DNA of 47,626 nt from Alectoria sarmentosa (taxonomy: Eukaryota; Ascomycota; Lecanoromycetes; Lecanorales; Parmeliaceae), in the NCBI GenBank assembly GCA_009733775.1, contig WOGZ01000260.1:1-47626 (forward strand). Direction: 5' to 3'. The stretch's first letter is position 1; every line of letters starts with the position of its first letter. The translations under genes were made by a program, and so were the position numbers. Positions 20,763-30,804 of the stretch are shown here, one piece after another. The notes under the pieces were generated by a model that was not told where the DNA came from, did not search any database, and saw only the letters and a list, made by a program, of their open reading frames with translations.

Positions 20763-21203
20763 GCTGGAGAATATGGTCTCAATTGGCCAAGCTGAGGGTA
20801 GAAAGGGTTGCGAAATGGAAGTGATAGAGTAAGTAGGACTCAGTCGTGAATGGAGCTTCGTGAATCGGCACTTGTGATTGGCTGCGCGGGAAACGCGCTT
20901 ACTCAAAGGGAACCAACGGCCTCGGATTTCGAAAACAATGAAGAAATTAAGAAAAGAGGACGACCTCCAAGCTGCCACAGTATTTCTAGCTAGACAACAC
21001 CTTCAGTACTACCGCCACCGCTACTCCTGTGTCAGGCCCATATTGCCTTCAAACAATTGTAATCATTGCGCCCGCGTGATGATTTGAATTGTCTTTCAAT
21101 CTCTCCGTTGGCTGAGCGCGCCCCTCGTCGTCGAGTCTTCTATCGCCGTCTTCTGTGCGATCTTTTCGGTACGACGCGCGACATCGGCTAGACGCCGTCA
21201 CTG
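20763..21203. promoter_or_regulatory. Shared promoter region of NDUFA8-type gene and NUP57
   Basis: A 441-bp spacer separates two divergent start codons, so both promoters must lie here. No TATA box or recognised operator stands out. Confidence 0.4.
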
Positions 21204-22772
21204 ATGTCTTCATTATTTGGCCAACCGACGAGCTCGCTTTTTGGTAATAACAACAATCAGCAGCAGCAGAGCACCAGCAAGCCGAGTCTTTTTGGATCAC
21301 TGAACACGAGTACGACGACTTCGCAGCCACAGCAAGGAGGCGTCTTTGGCTCGACAGCCACTTCTCAGCCGCAACAAGGAGCAGGACTGTTTGGCTCTAC
21401 ACCAACTTCTCAGCCGCAACAAGGAGGACTCTTTGGCTCTACAGCAGCCCCTCAGCCACAGCAGGGAGGAGGGCTCTTCGCTTCTTTGAACACGAATGCC
21501 CCAGTCTCTCAGGAGCAGCAGGGGGGCGGATTATTTGGGCGCATTACAGTCCCTCAACAGACTGGTGGAGGACTGTTCGGCTCTACGCAGCCTCAACAGC
21601 AGGGGGGGCTTTTCGGGCCTTCTCAGCAGCCGCCGCCGCCGCAGCAGCAGCAGGGTGGTGGTTTGTTTGGAAGCCAGCAGCAGCAGCCTCAGCAAGGGGG
21701 TAGTCTCTTCGGCGGCTTAGGTGCAACTACAAGCCAGCAGCCGCAACAACAGAACCAACAACAGCTGGGAAGCAGCTTGTTTGGAAATGTAGGTCAGCCT
21801 GCACAACAGCAGCAACAGAATCAGCAGCCAGGGAGTGTGTTCGTGCAGACCCACGGATCCATTTTTGAGAATGAGAATGCTCCGCGTAAGCTTTGTTGGC
21901 TCACCTCAACGACTATGTACACGCTGATGCAGATTTTCAATAGGACAAAAGCCCGTACTCGCACAGATCGAGCTAGCTTACTCGAAATGGAATCCTCAAA
22001 ATCCCGCTACTCACTTCCAAACGTACCTCTACAACACCGTGCCACCAGAGCAGGCGCCTTTCTACGGCCCCACAGCGCAAGATGATGAAGCCAAATGGGA
22101 AGAAGCGCTGAACAAGAAACCTAGTCCCGGGGCTATCCCAGTTTTGGTCAAAGGCTTCCGGGAGATTGGAACGAGGATGAACATGCAACTCCAGGCTCTG
22201 CATACTCTCGGTGGTAGACTACATGAGATCAACAGTGGTCTAAGCAAGCTGCTGCAGAAACACGAGTTGAGCATATCCGTTCGGGCGGCGGAGTGTCGGA
22301 GAAAGCATCTCAGATTTAGTCATCAATGTCTAGGATTGGCGGCCAAGACGCAGGTGTTGAGAAATAGAGGATATGCGATGGACGGTCCGGAAGAGGAATT
22401 GAGGAACAAGCTCTTGTTGTTGGAGAGAAGTCTTCTTGATCCCGCGTTGAATGGTAGAAGCGAGGAGATTTGGGCAAGGATGGTGAGCGTTAGAGAACGA
22501 GGAAGACTGCTGCAACGGGAGTTTGAGAAGGCTGGAAGGGGTCAGGGGCAGGAACAGGGGCAAGTGGTTGACGAGCAGGTCATGAGGAGGGTGAAGAAGG
22601 TATGCGGTATGTTCTACCTTGTCAAACTTATGGTTGGCTAAGCTGGATGTAGATCTTGGAAGATTACAGCTCGCAGCTCGGAGGTCTGACAAAGGAGCTA
22701 ACGCAGCTTCAGAAAGACTGGGCGGAGTGGGAACAGTCGAAGCCTCTTGCGATCAATGGAGTGGGGAGGTAG
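21204..22772 (+). CDS. nup57: FG-nucleoporin Nup57 (vertebrate Nup54)
   Basis: Three exons, 21204-21885, 21944-22599 and 22653-22772; 485 residues. Residues 1-210 are a Gln/Gly-rich FG region with many GLFG-type repeats (SSLFGN, GGLFGS, GGGLFG). These form the permeability barrier of the nuclear pore and bind transport receptors. After FENENAPRQKPVLAQIELAYSK comes the helical domain that, in this family, assembles with Nsp1 and Nup49 in the central channel complex. A helical/coiled-coil tail holds PSPGAIPVLVKGF, LRNRGYAMDG and DYSSQLGGLTKEL. Splice sites were set by phase: exon 1 ends CCG C and exon 2 begins GA CAA, making Arg-Gln. The FG region is encoded by CAG/CAA-rich, repeat-prone DNA, so copy number may vary between strains. 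Confidence 0.9.
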
Positions 22773-22958
22773 CACTTGTATCAACGAGTCTTGACTTTTG
22801 GCTGCAACCATGGCGTTACAATAATCGTAATCGCAGCAGACATGCTCTCGAAACCTTCCGAGAGGCGAAGCGCGTGAATTGAATTAGGGTCTGCCACAAT
22901 ACGCCCTCAGATGACCTTGAGTCTGACGCTATGCTCAGAGCCTTTTATGGATCCGTCT

Positions 22959-23577
22959 TCATTCGGCCATTGAGTTACCTCCGCCAAGTGAAGGTGGTCT
23001 AGAAAGCTTGATAACCACAGACTCTACCCTAACATACCGTATGTAGATATCGGCGAGCATCTCCAAACATGTTCCCCCATCAAACCCGCAGTACCTCACC
23101 AGATCAATCGCCTGGAACAGCGCGCTCCACGTTAGGACGCCATGCCCAGACTGCAGATCGTTGGCATAAAGTACCAAGTCGACTTTGTAACGCCAGTATC
23201 TGCCGGGCAGTATATTGTGGACTCGATCGGAGCCATGGCCTAGGTTGAGCTGGACTTGAATGATACGTTGGGCGGAGATAAGGAGGGCCCCTAGGGCGGA
23301 TTTGGCAAGGGATGCGCCCAGGGGATGGGGGCACCAGGCGTGAGTGATTTGTAGGAAAGAAATATGCATAGGAATGTTACTCACGCGAAGGCTGGGAGAT
23401 TTGAGGTTCTTTCTTGTGGAGGCAGTATGCTGGGCGGTAGAATAGCATCATTGGAGGTGTTGAGACTGACGGTTCTCTATCCAGCAGAAAAGTGCTGTTG
23501 GAGAGGATGGAAGCTCGAGCGGAAAAAAAAACAGCGATCAAGGAAAAGCAGATGGTTGGTATGAGCTGCAAAGGCAT
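22959..23577 (-). CDS. Small secreted protein, function unknown
   Basis: Proposed exons on the minus strand: 23577-23385 and 23290-22959, about 174 residues. The protein starts MPLQLIPTICFSLIAVFFSA, a convincing signal peptide with a likely cut after SARA. The intron 23384-23291 starts GTGAGT, ends CCTAG and restores the frame. The mature part includes LGHGSDRVHNILPGRYW, YKVDLVLYANDLQ and a late pair of cysteines in RYCGFDGGTCLEML. A 39-bp stretch (23037-22999) looks like an intron (GTATGT...TTCTAG) but is in frame and stop-free. If it is removed the protein is 161 residues. Since 39 bp is below normal fungal intron size it is kept as coding. No enzyme motif or known family was recognised; a small secreted or cell-wall protein is the best description. 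Confidence 0.5.
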
Positions 23578-23918
23578 ATGACGCAAGATTTGGGACAGTA
23601 TAATCCGTCCCCGAAAGATATTCTCGAACAAAAACCCCCATCATGTCTTTTTCCGAAGGTCACTCGGCGTTAACAGAGGATGCTGAGAATTGGCTGGAGG
23701 ACGATATAGGCGAAAAAGATGAAGCGGTGGGCTGATATTCGACGCAGGGTCGGATATCCCATGTACCTGTCGATATCACGCGAACCCACAGCTTTGATTC
23801 ACAAGATTGCCTATCGTACAGCTTCGTGTTTCCCAACGCCGTCCATGTGCAATGTTTCTGCCATTTTGCGCAAAGGCTTAAAGCTTCGATGTCGACTATG
23901 CTTCCAACGGCTCTTCCT

Positions 23919-24293
23919 CTATACAAGCTTCTTCACGTAGTCGATGACGAAAGGGGCTACATCAGATTTGTATCAGCCATGGTGCCTTCGAAAGCCCAAG
24001 TGATGGCCCGGGCATAGACTATTGCAACTTACAGAGATACAGCAATATGCTCGCCGCTGCTACTTGCTTGACGGTCTGCAATGCTTCATCTTCTGCAGCC
24101 TGTATTCGTGGATTAGTACCTTCCAGCATATCCAGGACGTCTTCCACATTGTTTTCCACATGTCTAGGGTATTTTCAGGACGTTGATTCAAAGACGTACC
24201 TTGAGCTCGGCTTTTGACGGGGGCGTCTGGGCTGGGATTGTGTTAGTGGACGCCGGTTGACGGGCATGGAGGCTACTCACGACCTCCAAACAT
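23919..24293 (-). CDS. tom5: Tom5, small subunit of the mitochondrial TOM complex
   Basis: Four tiny exons on the minus strand: 24293-24281, 24231-24200, 24099-24033 and 23956-23919; 49 residues, the normal Tom5 size. Tom5 is a tail-anchored outer-membrane protein that helps preproteins pass to the Tom40 pore. The start MFGG and the proline-rich PQTPPSKAELK head fit fungal Tom5. It is followed by a charged helix (AAEDEALQTVKQV) and the membrane segment with the family ending YLSPFVIDYVKKLV. The frame closes only with all four exons. Intron 2 contains a long stop-free stretch continuous with exon 3, which a naive gene caller would wrongly annotate as coding. The gene is too broken up to appear as an ORF and would easily be missed. 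Confidence 0.85.
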
Positions 24294-24768
24294 CCTGAAC
24301 ACTTTCTTCTACGGTCTAGCGGTATTGTTGCAGGTCGCAGAAAAGTTTTGGTAGCGCCGGACTCGCAGCGCCAACCGCGCCAAGAGCTGATCACGTGCCT
24401 TGGAACTTGCTCAGACTTCTGGGTACCATCTCGCAATCTTTGGGACGAGGTTTTGGGTGCAAAGTCAGCAAATGTTGCAATCGAAGTGGTACGAGCTCGT
24501 CTGGAAGAAGGTGGTGGGAAGCTGGCAGGCATCCTCCCTCTTGCACATGTCTGGGATATTTAGCCCCAGGTCTTGCGCATCGTACTGGGCTGCGGTGGGA
24601 ACGTTAGATGGGATTGAGGGTAGATATTATACACATAGAAAGACATGAAAGGCATCAGACGTGCTTCGTGAGAGTCGATATTAATTCGTTGTATCTATTT
24701 GGTATGCTCGGTTCTTATGCTATCCACTTTCACGACACAATGGCATAATTTCGCTTCTTTTGCAGCCG
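24294..24768. promoter_or_regulatory. Divergent promoter region, Tom5 and coiled-coil gene
   Basis: A 475-bp spacer separates the two start codons. On the plus strand GTATGCTC (24701) to TTTTGCAG (24765) looks like a 5'-UTR intron ending three bases before the ATG at 24769. Weak ORFs on both strands here lack any recognisable feature. Confidence 0.45.
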
Positions 24769-25611
24769 ATGGTGAAATCAGAGAGTCGCGAGCAACAATT
24801 GCCCCAAAGTGTGGACACTCTGAGAGACGTGGAGACAGACGTGATCACAGCGGAAGCCGAGATGAAGGAGCAGACCATCCTTGAAACAACGACTAAAGAG
24901 GTCCCTGATTCAGGGACAACTGATCATCCAGTGACGACTGGTCATCTTGAAATTCAAGCCGTGAACGAAGCAGTCAGAGAGGTATCGAGTACCGTTCAGC
25001 CTGAACGACATTGTCAGGGGCCTACCCTCTCAATTGTCACAGCGTAGAGTCGTGAGACTGGAAGAGGAGCAAGCACTGAAGATTTGAGCAATGGTGCGAA
25101 TGCTGCGATGGAAGATGGAGCCGAGGCAGCCGCTGCTGAAGCAAGAGAGAGTGAAAAATCGACTAGCCCAATCATAGGACTCACTGCCCCCACCACCCTT
25201 GTGGAGAACGAGACGATCCCTACACATCTTCAGCAGACATCCAATTTTCTCCCAGCAGGAAAATACATCCTTCTGGGCAGGGAACCCGCCATCTCAGCCA
25301 AAGAAGAAAAACTGTGGCACATGAAAAACAACCTGGCCTTCAGAGAAACCAATCTCCATCTGCGCGAAGCCGCCCTTTTCGCCCGCGAGCAGCTCCTAGA
25401 GCGAATGGAAACGGCGCAGATCCAGTTGACGGATAATTGGAAAGCGCAGGTCGAAACTGCATATGCCGGCTTGGAAGCGGAGGGAGAAGACTTGGGGGCA
25501 AAGTTCAGAGCGTTGATCGCTCTGCAGGGTATGGTAGAGGGAACGCAGGCCAAGGCGAGGGGGATGATTGGGAGGGGTGGTGATGATGAGGGTGAGGATA
25601 AAGGGGCCTGA
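24769..25611 (+). CDS. Coiled-coil protein, function unknown
   Basis: Two exons, 24769-24981 and 25048-25611, give 258 residues. Without splicing, a single TAG at 25045-25047 separates two open frames in the same phase. A 66-bp intron from GTATCG to GCGTAG removes it. The N-terminal third is polar, acidic and Thr/Glu-rich. The middle has a low-complexity Ala/Glu run. Residues about 135-240 form a strongly helical, charged region (AKEEKLWHMKNNLAFRETN, AALFAREQLLERMETAQ) likely to be a coiled coil. The tail is Gly/Asp/Glu-rich. No family was recognised. If the intron is wrong, the gene would be a pseudogene with one stop or two separate ORFs. Confidence 0.6.
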
Positions 25612-25933
25612 GAATTGGATTTTGAGTGACGATGTCGAAAGGGTAGTTGGGAAGCTTGAATATGAGGCTCACTCTCGTTGAAGGGAGCCGTTCGATGTTG
25701 ACTTGCGTGGACGAAAGTAATTTGAACCCAATCCTCTCAACCCTACTCTAGTCCTGTAGCCCGCGTTATTGGGAAGATAAATCTCTTACACCCATCTTGT
25801 TTGACTGCGGGCTTGAAATTCTGGAGCTTGGATATGCCGTAAATAATACCAAAAAGTACGAGGTATTTGGATGTTACCCGGCAACATAGGTACCTTGATT
25901 TCAAAGTATACCAACTGTCATCTAAATTCAACC
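25612..25933. other. Short convergent intergenic region
   Basis: Carries the 3' ends of two convergent genes. No repeat or RNA gene was noticed. Confidence 0.5.
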
Positions 25934-27649
25934 CTATGCCTGTTCAGAAGGCGCCTTCCCTTTACTCTTCTTCTTCTCCTGTTCCATCTCTCGTTTCGCC
26001 GTCGCCAACTCCTCCTCGGAGGGCATATTCACAATCATGAGATACATCACGTTCTGTAAGACAAACAGTCAGCGTTCAAAATCATCCCAGGACGTGATCT
26101 ATCGCAGTCGACTCACTTGTCTCAACATCTTCTTAACAGGCTTCTCCCTCCTGATATAACCGACCGAGCCCCTAATCAACCCCAGTCCCCCCCTCCCCGA
26201 TACCCTACTTTGGTTCTTATTCCTCACCCCCCTTGGATCAACTTTACCCCCCGTGACCAGACTCAGCAAACTCCCACTACTAGCCGGATGGTTTGGATCC
26301 GCGTATCTCGATTTGAACTGCGGCGTTCCTGTTGAAAGACTTGAGTCAGGATTCTCAGCATTGTACGTAGCATTGGCTCTCCGGTCCATGTAATCGCCGA
26401 TGAATCTGCCGCTCTTCTTGAATGCGTTTGGTTTCTTCCCAGCTTCTTCTTCGTCGGCGGCGGCGTCGAGGTGGGGAAAGATCAGGGGGGCCGCTTCGGG
26501 CAGTTCAAGTTCGGTGTGGGTTTTGCCGGATGTGAATTTGAGGTCATTCTTTATCTTGGAGCCGAGGGTGTCGGTATCGAGGGCTTTGGAGATATCGTGC
26601 GAGATGTCTGCGGGGGCAGAAGACCAAGAGTGACGGGACGGTTTGTAGCTTACTAGCATGGCGTAGAGACCGCGGGGCCGGAAGAAGTAGGTGTTCATCT
26701 CGTCGAGGAAATTGTTTGTCCTTTGGGTGATGGTCAGCATACCTCGACGCACTGAAGTTGGGGGCAGTGAGGGGAAGTAGACCTGTGACGGGATTGGACT
26801 ACTATTGCTGCTCCGGCGGTGGCTTGAGTGATGATCGCAGCGATCATGGCCGATATACTGGGAGCGTAGCCTGCTGCATGACCAGCAAGGAAAATAACAG
26901 TGAAGATGGGCGATGCCTGAAGACGTGGGTATCAGTCTACCAATTCGGGTTCGGCATTGGAGAACGGAGGAGTAGAGTCATTTAGGGATAGAGGGCTTGT
27001 CTACCTGACTAGCCTTGTGAAAGGTCTTGAGGAATTCTAGAAAAGTATCTTGATCAATACCGCAATCGGCAAGCACGGGCGCGTACGCCCTTACGAAACC
27101 ACGGCTTTTCGTGCGTGGTCGTCGCTGGGGGATGATGACTGCACATGGCAATCGTCCTGTTCCATGGGTAGGTGCAGGATGTGAAGTGATGAATTTCTGC
27201 ACCAGCTTGTGAACGTCCGCCTTAGCTTCTCCGCTTTCGGGCTCTGCATCATCGATTTCGCCTCTCACGGAGGGCGTGTAGTCGTATGGAGGTGGGTCTG
27301 GATCAGTGGCTTCATCAAGCTCCCAATATGCTTCGTCATCGTCGGCTCCCTCTGGATCGTCGTCGTTGATTTCATGGGAGGTGTCAGCGGGTACAGCTTT
27401 GCCTTGGTCAATCAATTGCCTGGCTTCATGGTCATTGGCGACCTCGACCAGGCCATAATTTGCAGAGCTTGGGTCTAGGGAATCATATGCCGGCGGCGCT
27501 CTGTTGCCGCTGTCACTCGCCAGGCCAGACGAGTCAGATGGGCCAGACGGCACAGGCGAGCGTGATCTCTGTTTATTTTCCTTGCGGGCCGAAAGGGCTT
27601 CCGATGCGAGACCAATGCCGGAGCCTATGAGTTTAACAAGAGGACCCAT
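25934..27649 (-). CDS. Conserved fungal protein, function unknown
   Basis: Four exons on the minus strand: 27649-27005, 26916-26783, 26720-26117 and 26053-25934; 500 residues with exact frame closure. It starts MGPLVKLIGSGIGLASEAL, a hydrophobic Gly-rich helix that could associate with membranes. A disordered acidic, Pro-rich part follows (DDDPEGADDDEAYWEL), then a conserved core with CAVIIPQRRPRTKSRGFVRAY-like basic sequence, DQDTFLEFLKTFHKASQ and the hydrophobic segment ASPIFTVIFLAGHAAGYAPS. The end of the core reads QSRHRTNNFLDEMNTYFFRP, continuous only across the exon 2/3 splice, which supports the model. The C-terminus is charged and helical (EEELATAKREMEQEKKSKG). The overall pattern is familiar from filamentous-fungal genomes as an uncharacterised protein. 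No catalytic motif is visible. Confidence 0.7.
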
Positions 27650-27682
27650 ATTGTACTGATAAGAGGCGGGGTATATCTATAT

Positions 27683-27717
27683 AGAGAGAGAGAGAGAGAG
27701 AGAAAGCGAGAGAGAGA
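27683..27717. repeat. (GA)n microsatellite in the 5' leader
   Basis: A near-perfect AG/GA run with one AAAGC interruption, starting about 33 bp upstream of the minus-strand start codon at 27649. Confidence 0.8.
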
Positions 27718-27951
27718 CTGAGAGCAAAGTTGAATTGATTAAGAGACACCTTGCAAATATACTGCTAGAACTCGAAGTATATTCACGATGTTCAGATAGA
27801 GGAGAGAGAAAAGACGAAGAATGTTGAGAGGGAGAATTCTGAATGGGCACACCGTTCTACTTATACCTATGACAACGGGCCTTGAAGAGTAAGCAGTACC
27901 CAACGTTTCATTTTGATTGTGGCCCTTGTACGCTCATAGATGGCCCATAGG

Positions 27952-27985
27952 GCAAAGCAAAGCAAAGCAAAGCAAAGTAAAGTAA
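27952..27985. repeat. (AAAGC)n pentanucleotide repeat
   Basis: Five AAAGC units decay into AAAGT units. Confidence 0.75.
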
Positions 27986-28187
27986 TACAAAGCATCAATC
28001 ATGACTTTGGAGGCTTTCAACCATCCACAGCCTCATAGACCTTGTCCAAGTTGCGTTAGAATCGCGAGCTCCTTGCCCAATGCGTAATGGCTCATGCTTG
28101 ATACACTAGCGCTTCGGCTCAACCTGCCCCTCGTATAAGACGTGTAGTCTACTAGTACTCGAGGGCTCTAAGTCTCTGATCCTCGGA

Positions 28188-28210
28188 TGCTGCTGCTGCT
28201 GCTGCTGCTG
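28188..28210. repeat. (TGC)n microsatellite
   Basis: Over seven TGC triplets lie about 160 bp upstream of the phosphatase ATG. Confidence 0.8.
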
Positions 28211-28368
28211 TACTTGACAGAGTACGGATTTCTCCAAACTCCGCAAATAAAGCTCGAATCGTTATTGGTCGTGCTATGGCTGTCAATCAGTGGTGCCAGT
28301 GGTGCCACCCTCTTTGGGGAAAAAGAGAAGAAGAAAAGAAAGAAGCTCGGGTTTCGAGGGCATGAGCC

Positions 28369-30125
28369 ATGTCTCACACAGACACCGCTGCACTTCTAAT
28401 TCTCATCGCTCTCTGGGCGACAGTCTACCTGACTCACTTTCCCTTCTTTGCCTCACCCACCCAATTTCCAAGTGTGCAGCAGAACAGCCCAAGTTTCAAC
28501 GGCTCTTGGTATCCACCGAACCAGACGCAGATCGATGATCTCCAAGCCGTGATCAATGGCACGGATGCCTTCGGATTCATCTTCAGCGATGCATACACTC
28601 CGCCCGGAAAAGCAAGTGATGGAATACACAATTGGTGTAATATGCCGCATGTCAATTCGGAGACCTATCCGGTGCCTCCAGGTACGCACATTTCGGACTT
28701 ATCCTTCCCTATCTTGTACCACTTCTTAAGTCGCAAAGATAGTCCGGGAGCAAAAACCTGCTCCTACTCCCGAGACTTGTTTCATCAACCCAGGTTCTTG
28801 CCTTGAATAAGCAATGCTGACTCCGAAATATACGGTAGCGGGTTACACGTTGGAGTATGTCGAAGTGGTGGGTCCCCAACCCCGTGAACCCGCGACAAGG
28901 CGAAGCATGATTGCTCAAGATCTCCAGGTCCACAGACATCACAAACGAACGCCCTACGCTGCAAATACCTTCCCTCAAGAGTCTTACACCTGGGACTGCA
29001 ACGACGAAGGCCTCTACAGCTACGGGAAGCCCCTGAACCCAAGCGGCAATGAGTCTGTCTCAACATACTGGTCAATCTACACAAGTCCGTCAAATCCTTT
29101 CGCACCGCAAGGATTCAACGGGACCTGTCAATTCCCACAGATCACGAGAGGGGGCCTAGATAATAGCTGGCAGCATGGTAAAGACCTCTCCGAAGTGTAC
29201 AAAGACCGATTCGGCTCGCGCCTCGTGAACCCAAGCGACCAGGTTTCATACAGAGTCACTAACAACGTCATCACATCTCAAGTTGCGGGCATGGTCGTAG
29301 CCGCAATGTACGGAGAGATAGCCGAACTTCCACTGGCGATTCAGCCCGCGAGTATCGACTCTCTCGAACCTGCATACATCTGCGATGCAGGCACCGCCTT
29401 GTCCAGCTCATATGGAGCTGGAAGTACGAATCCGAATTGGACGGAACACTTGACTGCCTCACAGCCTCTGTTCGATGTTCTAGACAACATCTCCGGCGTC
29501 GCGCCCAACGACCCAGGTTTCCACCAGTCATGGGACCACTACTTTGACAATCTCTCCTCACGACTGTGCCATGGAAAGCCCTTACCCTGCAAGGTCAGCA
29601 CACAATCATCTTCAAGCTTTACGTCCTCGTGTTGATGCCCCACAGATCGGAAATTCAACATCCTGCATCACTCCGTCCACCGCCAACTCTGTCTTCCGCC
29701 TCGGCCTCTATGAATACTCATACATCTACCGCTCCGCCTCCCAAAGCCTTTCCGCCAGCGCCCCCTCTTACGGCGTCTATATCGCAGAACTAGCTCAAAA
29801 CATCCGCGACAACATCAGCCGTGCCAGCCCGATTATATACAAGCATAACGTCGCCCATGACGGTAGCTTAGCGATGCTGCTGTCAATCCTGCAAGTCGAT
29901 GTGATGGTTTGGCCGGGCTTGGGAGCTGAAATTGTTTTTGAGATATACGAGAAGGATGGAGAGAGATTTGTGAGGATTTTATGGGGTGGGGATTTATTTA
30001 GGAGCTCAAACCCGGAGCTTGGGCTTGTGAATATGGTGCCGCTGGATACGCTATTGGGATATTTTGATGGGCTGGTTGGGATTGGAGCTAGCAAGGTGCC
30101 GAAGATGTGTGCAAATACAGGCTAG
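28369..30125 (+). CDS. Histidine acid phosphatase family protein, membrane-anchored or secreted
   Basis: Four exons: 28369-28681, 28839-28867, 28928-29593 and 29646-30125; 495 residues. The catalytic signature of branch-2 histidine phosphatases, RHXXRTP, is present as R117-H118-H-K-R121-T-P, where His118 is the expected phospho-acceptor. The distal proton-donor motif HD is at H407-D408 within HNVAHDGS. Near the N-terminus a hydrophobic segment (ALLILIALWATVYLTHF) forms a signal peptide or anchor, and many NXS/T sites suggest passage through the secretory pathway. Family members hydrolyse phosphomonoesters, including phytate or phosphosugars; the substrate here is unknown. Exon 2 is only 29 bases and supplies GYTLEYVEV before the active site. 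The splice chosen gives VEVVHRHHKRTPY. An alternative nearby AG inside the motif would destroy it. Confidence 0.9.
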
Positions 30126-30804
30126 GACGAGGCACGGCTCTGTTCAATTTCAACAATGTGTACCGGCATAACTTTACCCTACCGCCAGTCACAGGAGCGT
30201 GTCCATGCGCTGCAGTGATGATCCAGACTCGGTCGATCGAGCTGGGAGTTGCGGCCAGCAGCTGCTGAACTTACGTTACCGATCTCCACACATCGTGGAC
30301 GCAAGGCTAGAAAGAGAGATGACTAGTGTTCAACTATCAGTATGACACTGGTCGGCCGACGGATGGAGAGACATGCGGTCGGCTATGTCGGCCTCAAAGA
30401 AAGGGAAGCATCTAGAATGGGGCATTAGGGCCGCCCGTTTTCCCCTCTGCGTCTTGTTGACGAGTTTCTGCCTTTTGCAGTGTGGGGCTGCTCAATGTCA
30501 ATGAAGAGGAGCGACGGCGAGACCAAGGGGACAGTGTCCTTGGCCTAGAAAGGCGTGAGTTTGAACTTGAATGGAGGTAACGACGGGGAGCCAAGAGGAT
30601 GGTCCTGATCCATGCTAGATGCATCGAGGCGATCTTCTCTCTATATCCACCAAGAATGCTAGAGAGGCGAAAGTTCAGATTCTAGATGCTCGTTGAAAGT
30701 AGCTTTGAGCAGCTGCTATGAATCAATAGACTTGCTATTCCAACTATGATTCAATCATCACACGTATCATAATATCCAGCCATCTTCCCCTCCAAGACCT
30801 CCAA
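30126..30804. other. Convergent intergenic region
   Basis: Contains the 3' ends of the phosphatase (+) and chromodomain gene (-). Minus ORF 30412-30624 is Ser/Arg-rich low complexity and probably chance. Nothing else was seen. Confidence 0.5.

Larger units (their letters stand above)
27650..28368. other. Divergent intergenic region with microsatellites
   Basis: A 719-bp spacer between the minus-strand hypothetical gene and the plus-strand phosphatase. It contains a (GA)n tract at about 27,683-27,717, (AAAGC)n at about 27,952-27,985 and (TGC)n at 28,188-28,210. Both promoters should be here. Confidence 0.6.

Noticed and set aside
22999..23037. 39-bp GT-AG stretch in the secreted-protein gene
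   Set aside because: Too short for a normal fungal intron, and in frame without stops. Left as coding, with the alternative stated.
23643..23735. 30-codon plus ORF starting MSFSEGHSALTEDAENW
   Set aside because: Reads like protein, but no continuing exon was found and the strand opposes TOM5 and the secreted-protein gene. It is most likely chance.
24101..24166. Stop-free protein-like stretch (DVLDMLEGTNPRIQ) upstream of TOM5 exon 3
   Set aside because: It cannot be joined in phase to the preceding exon, whereas skipping it gives an exact Tom5. Treated as intron.
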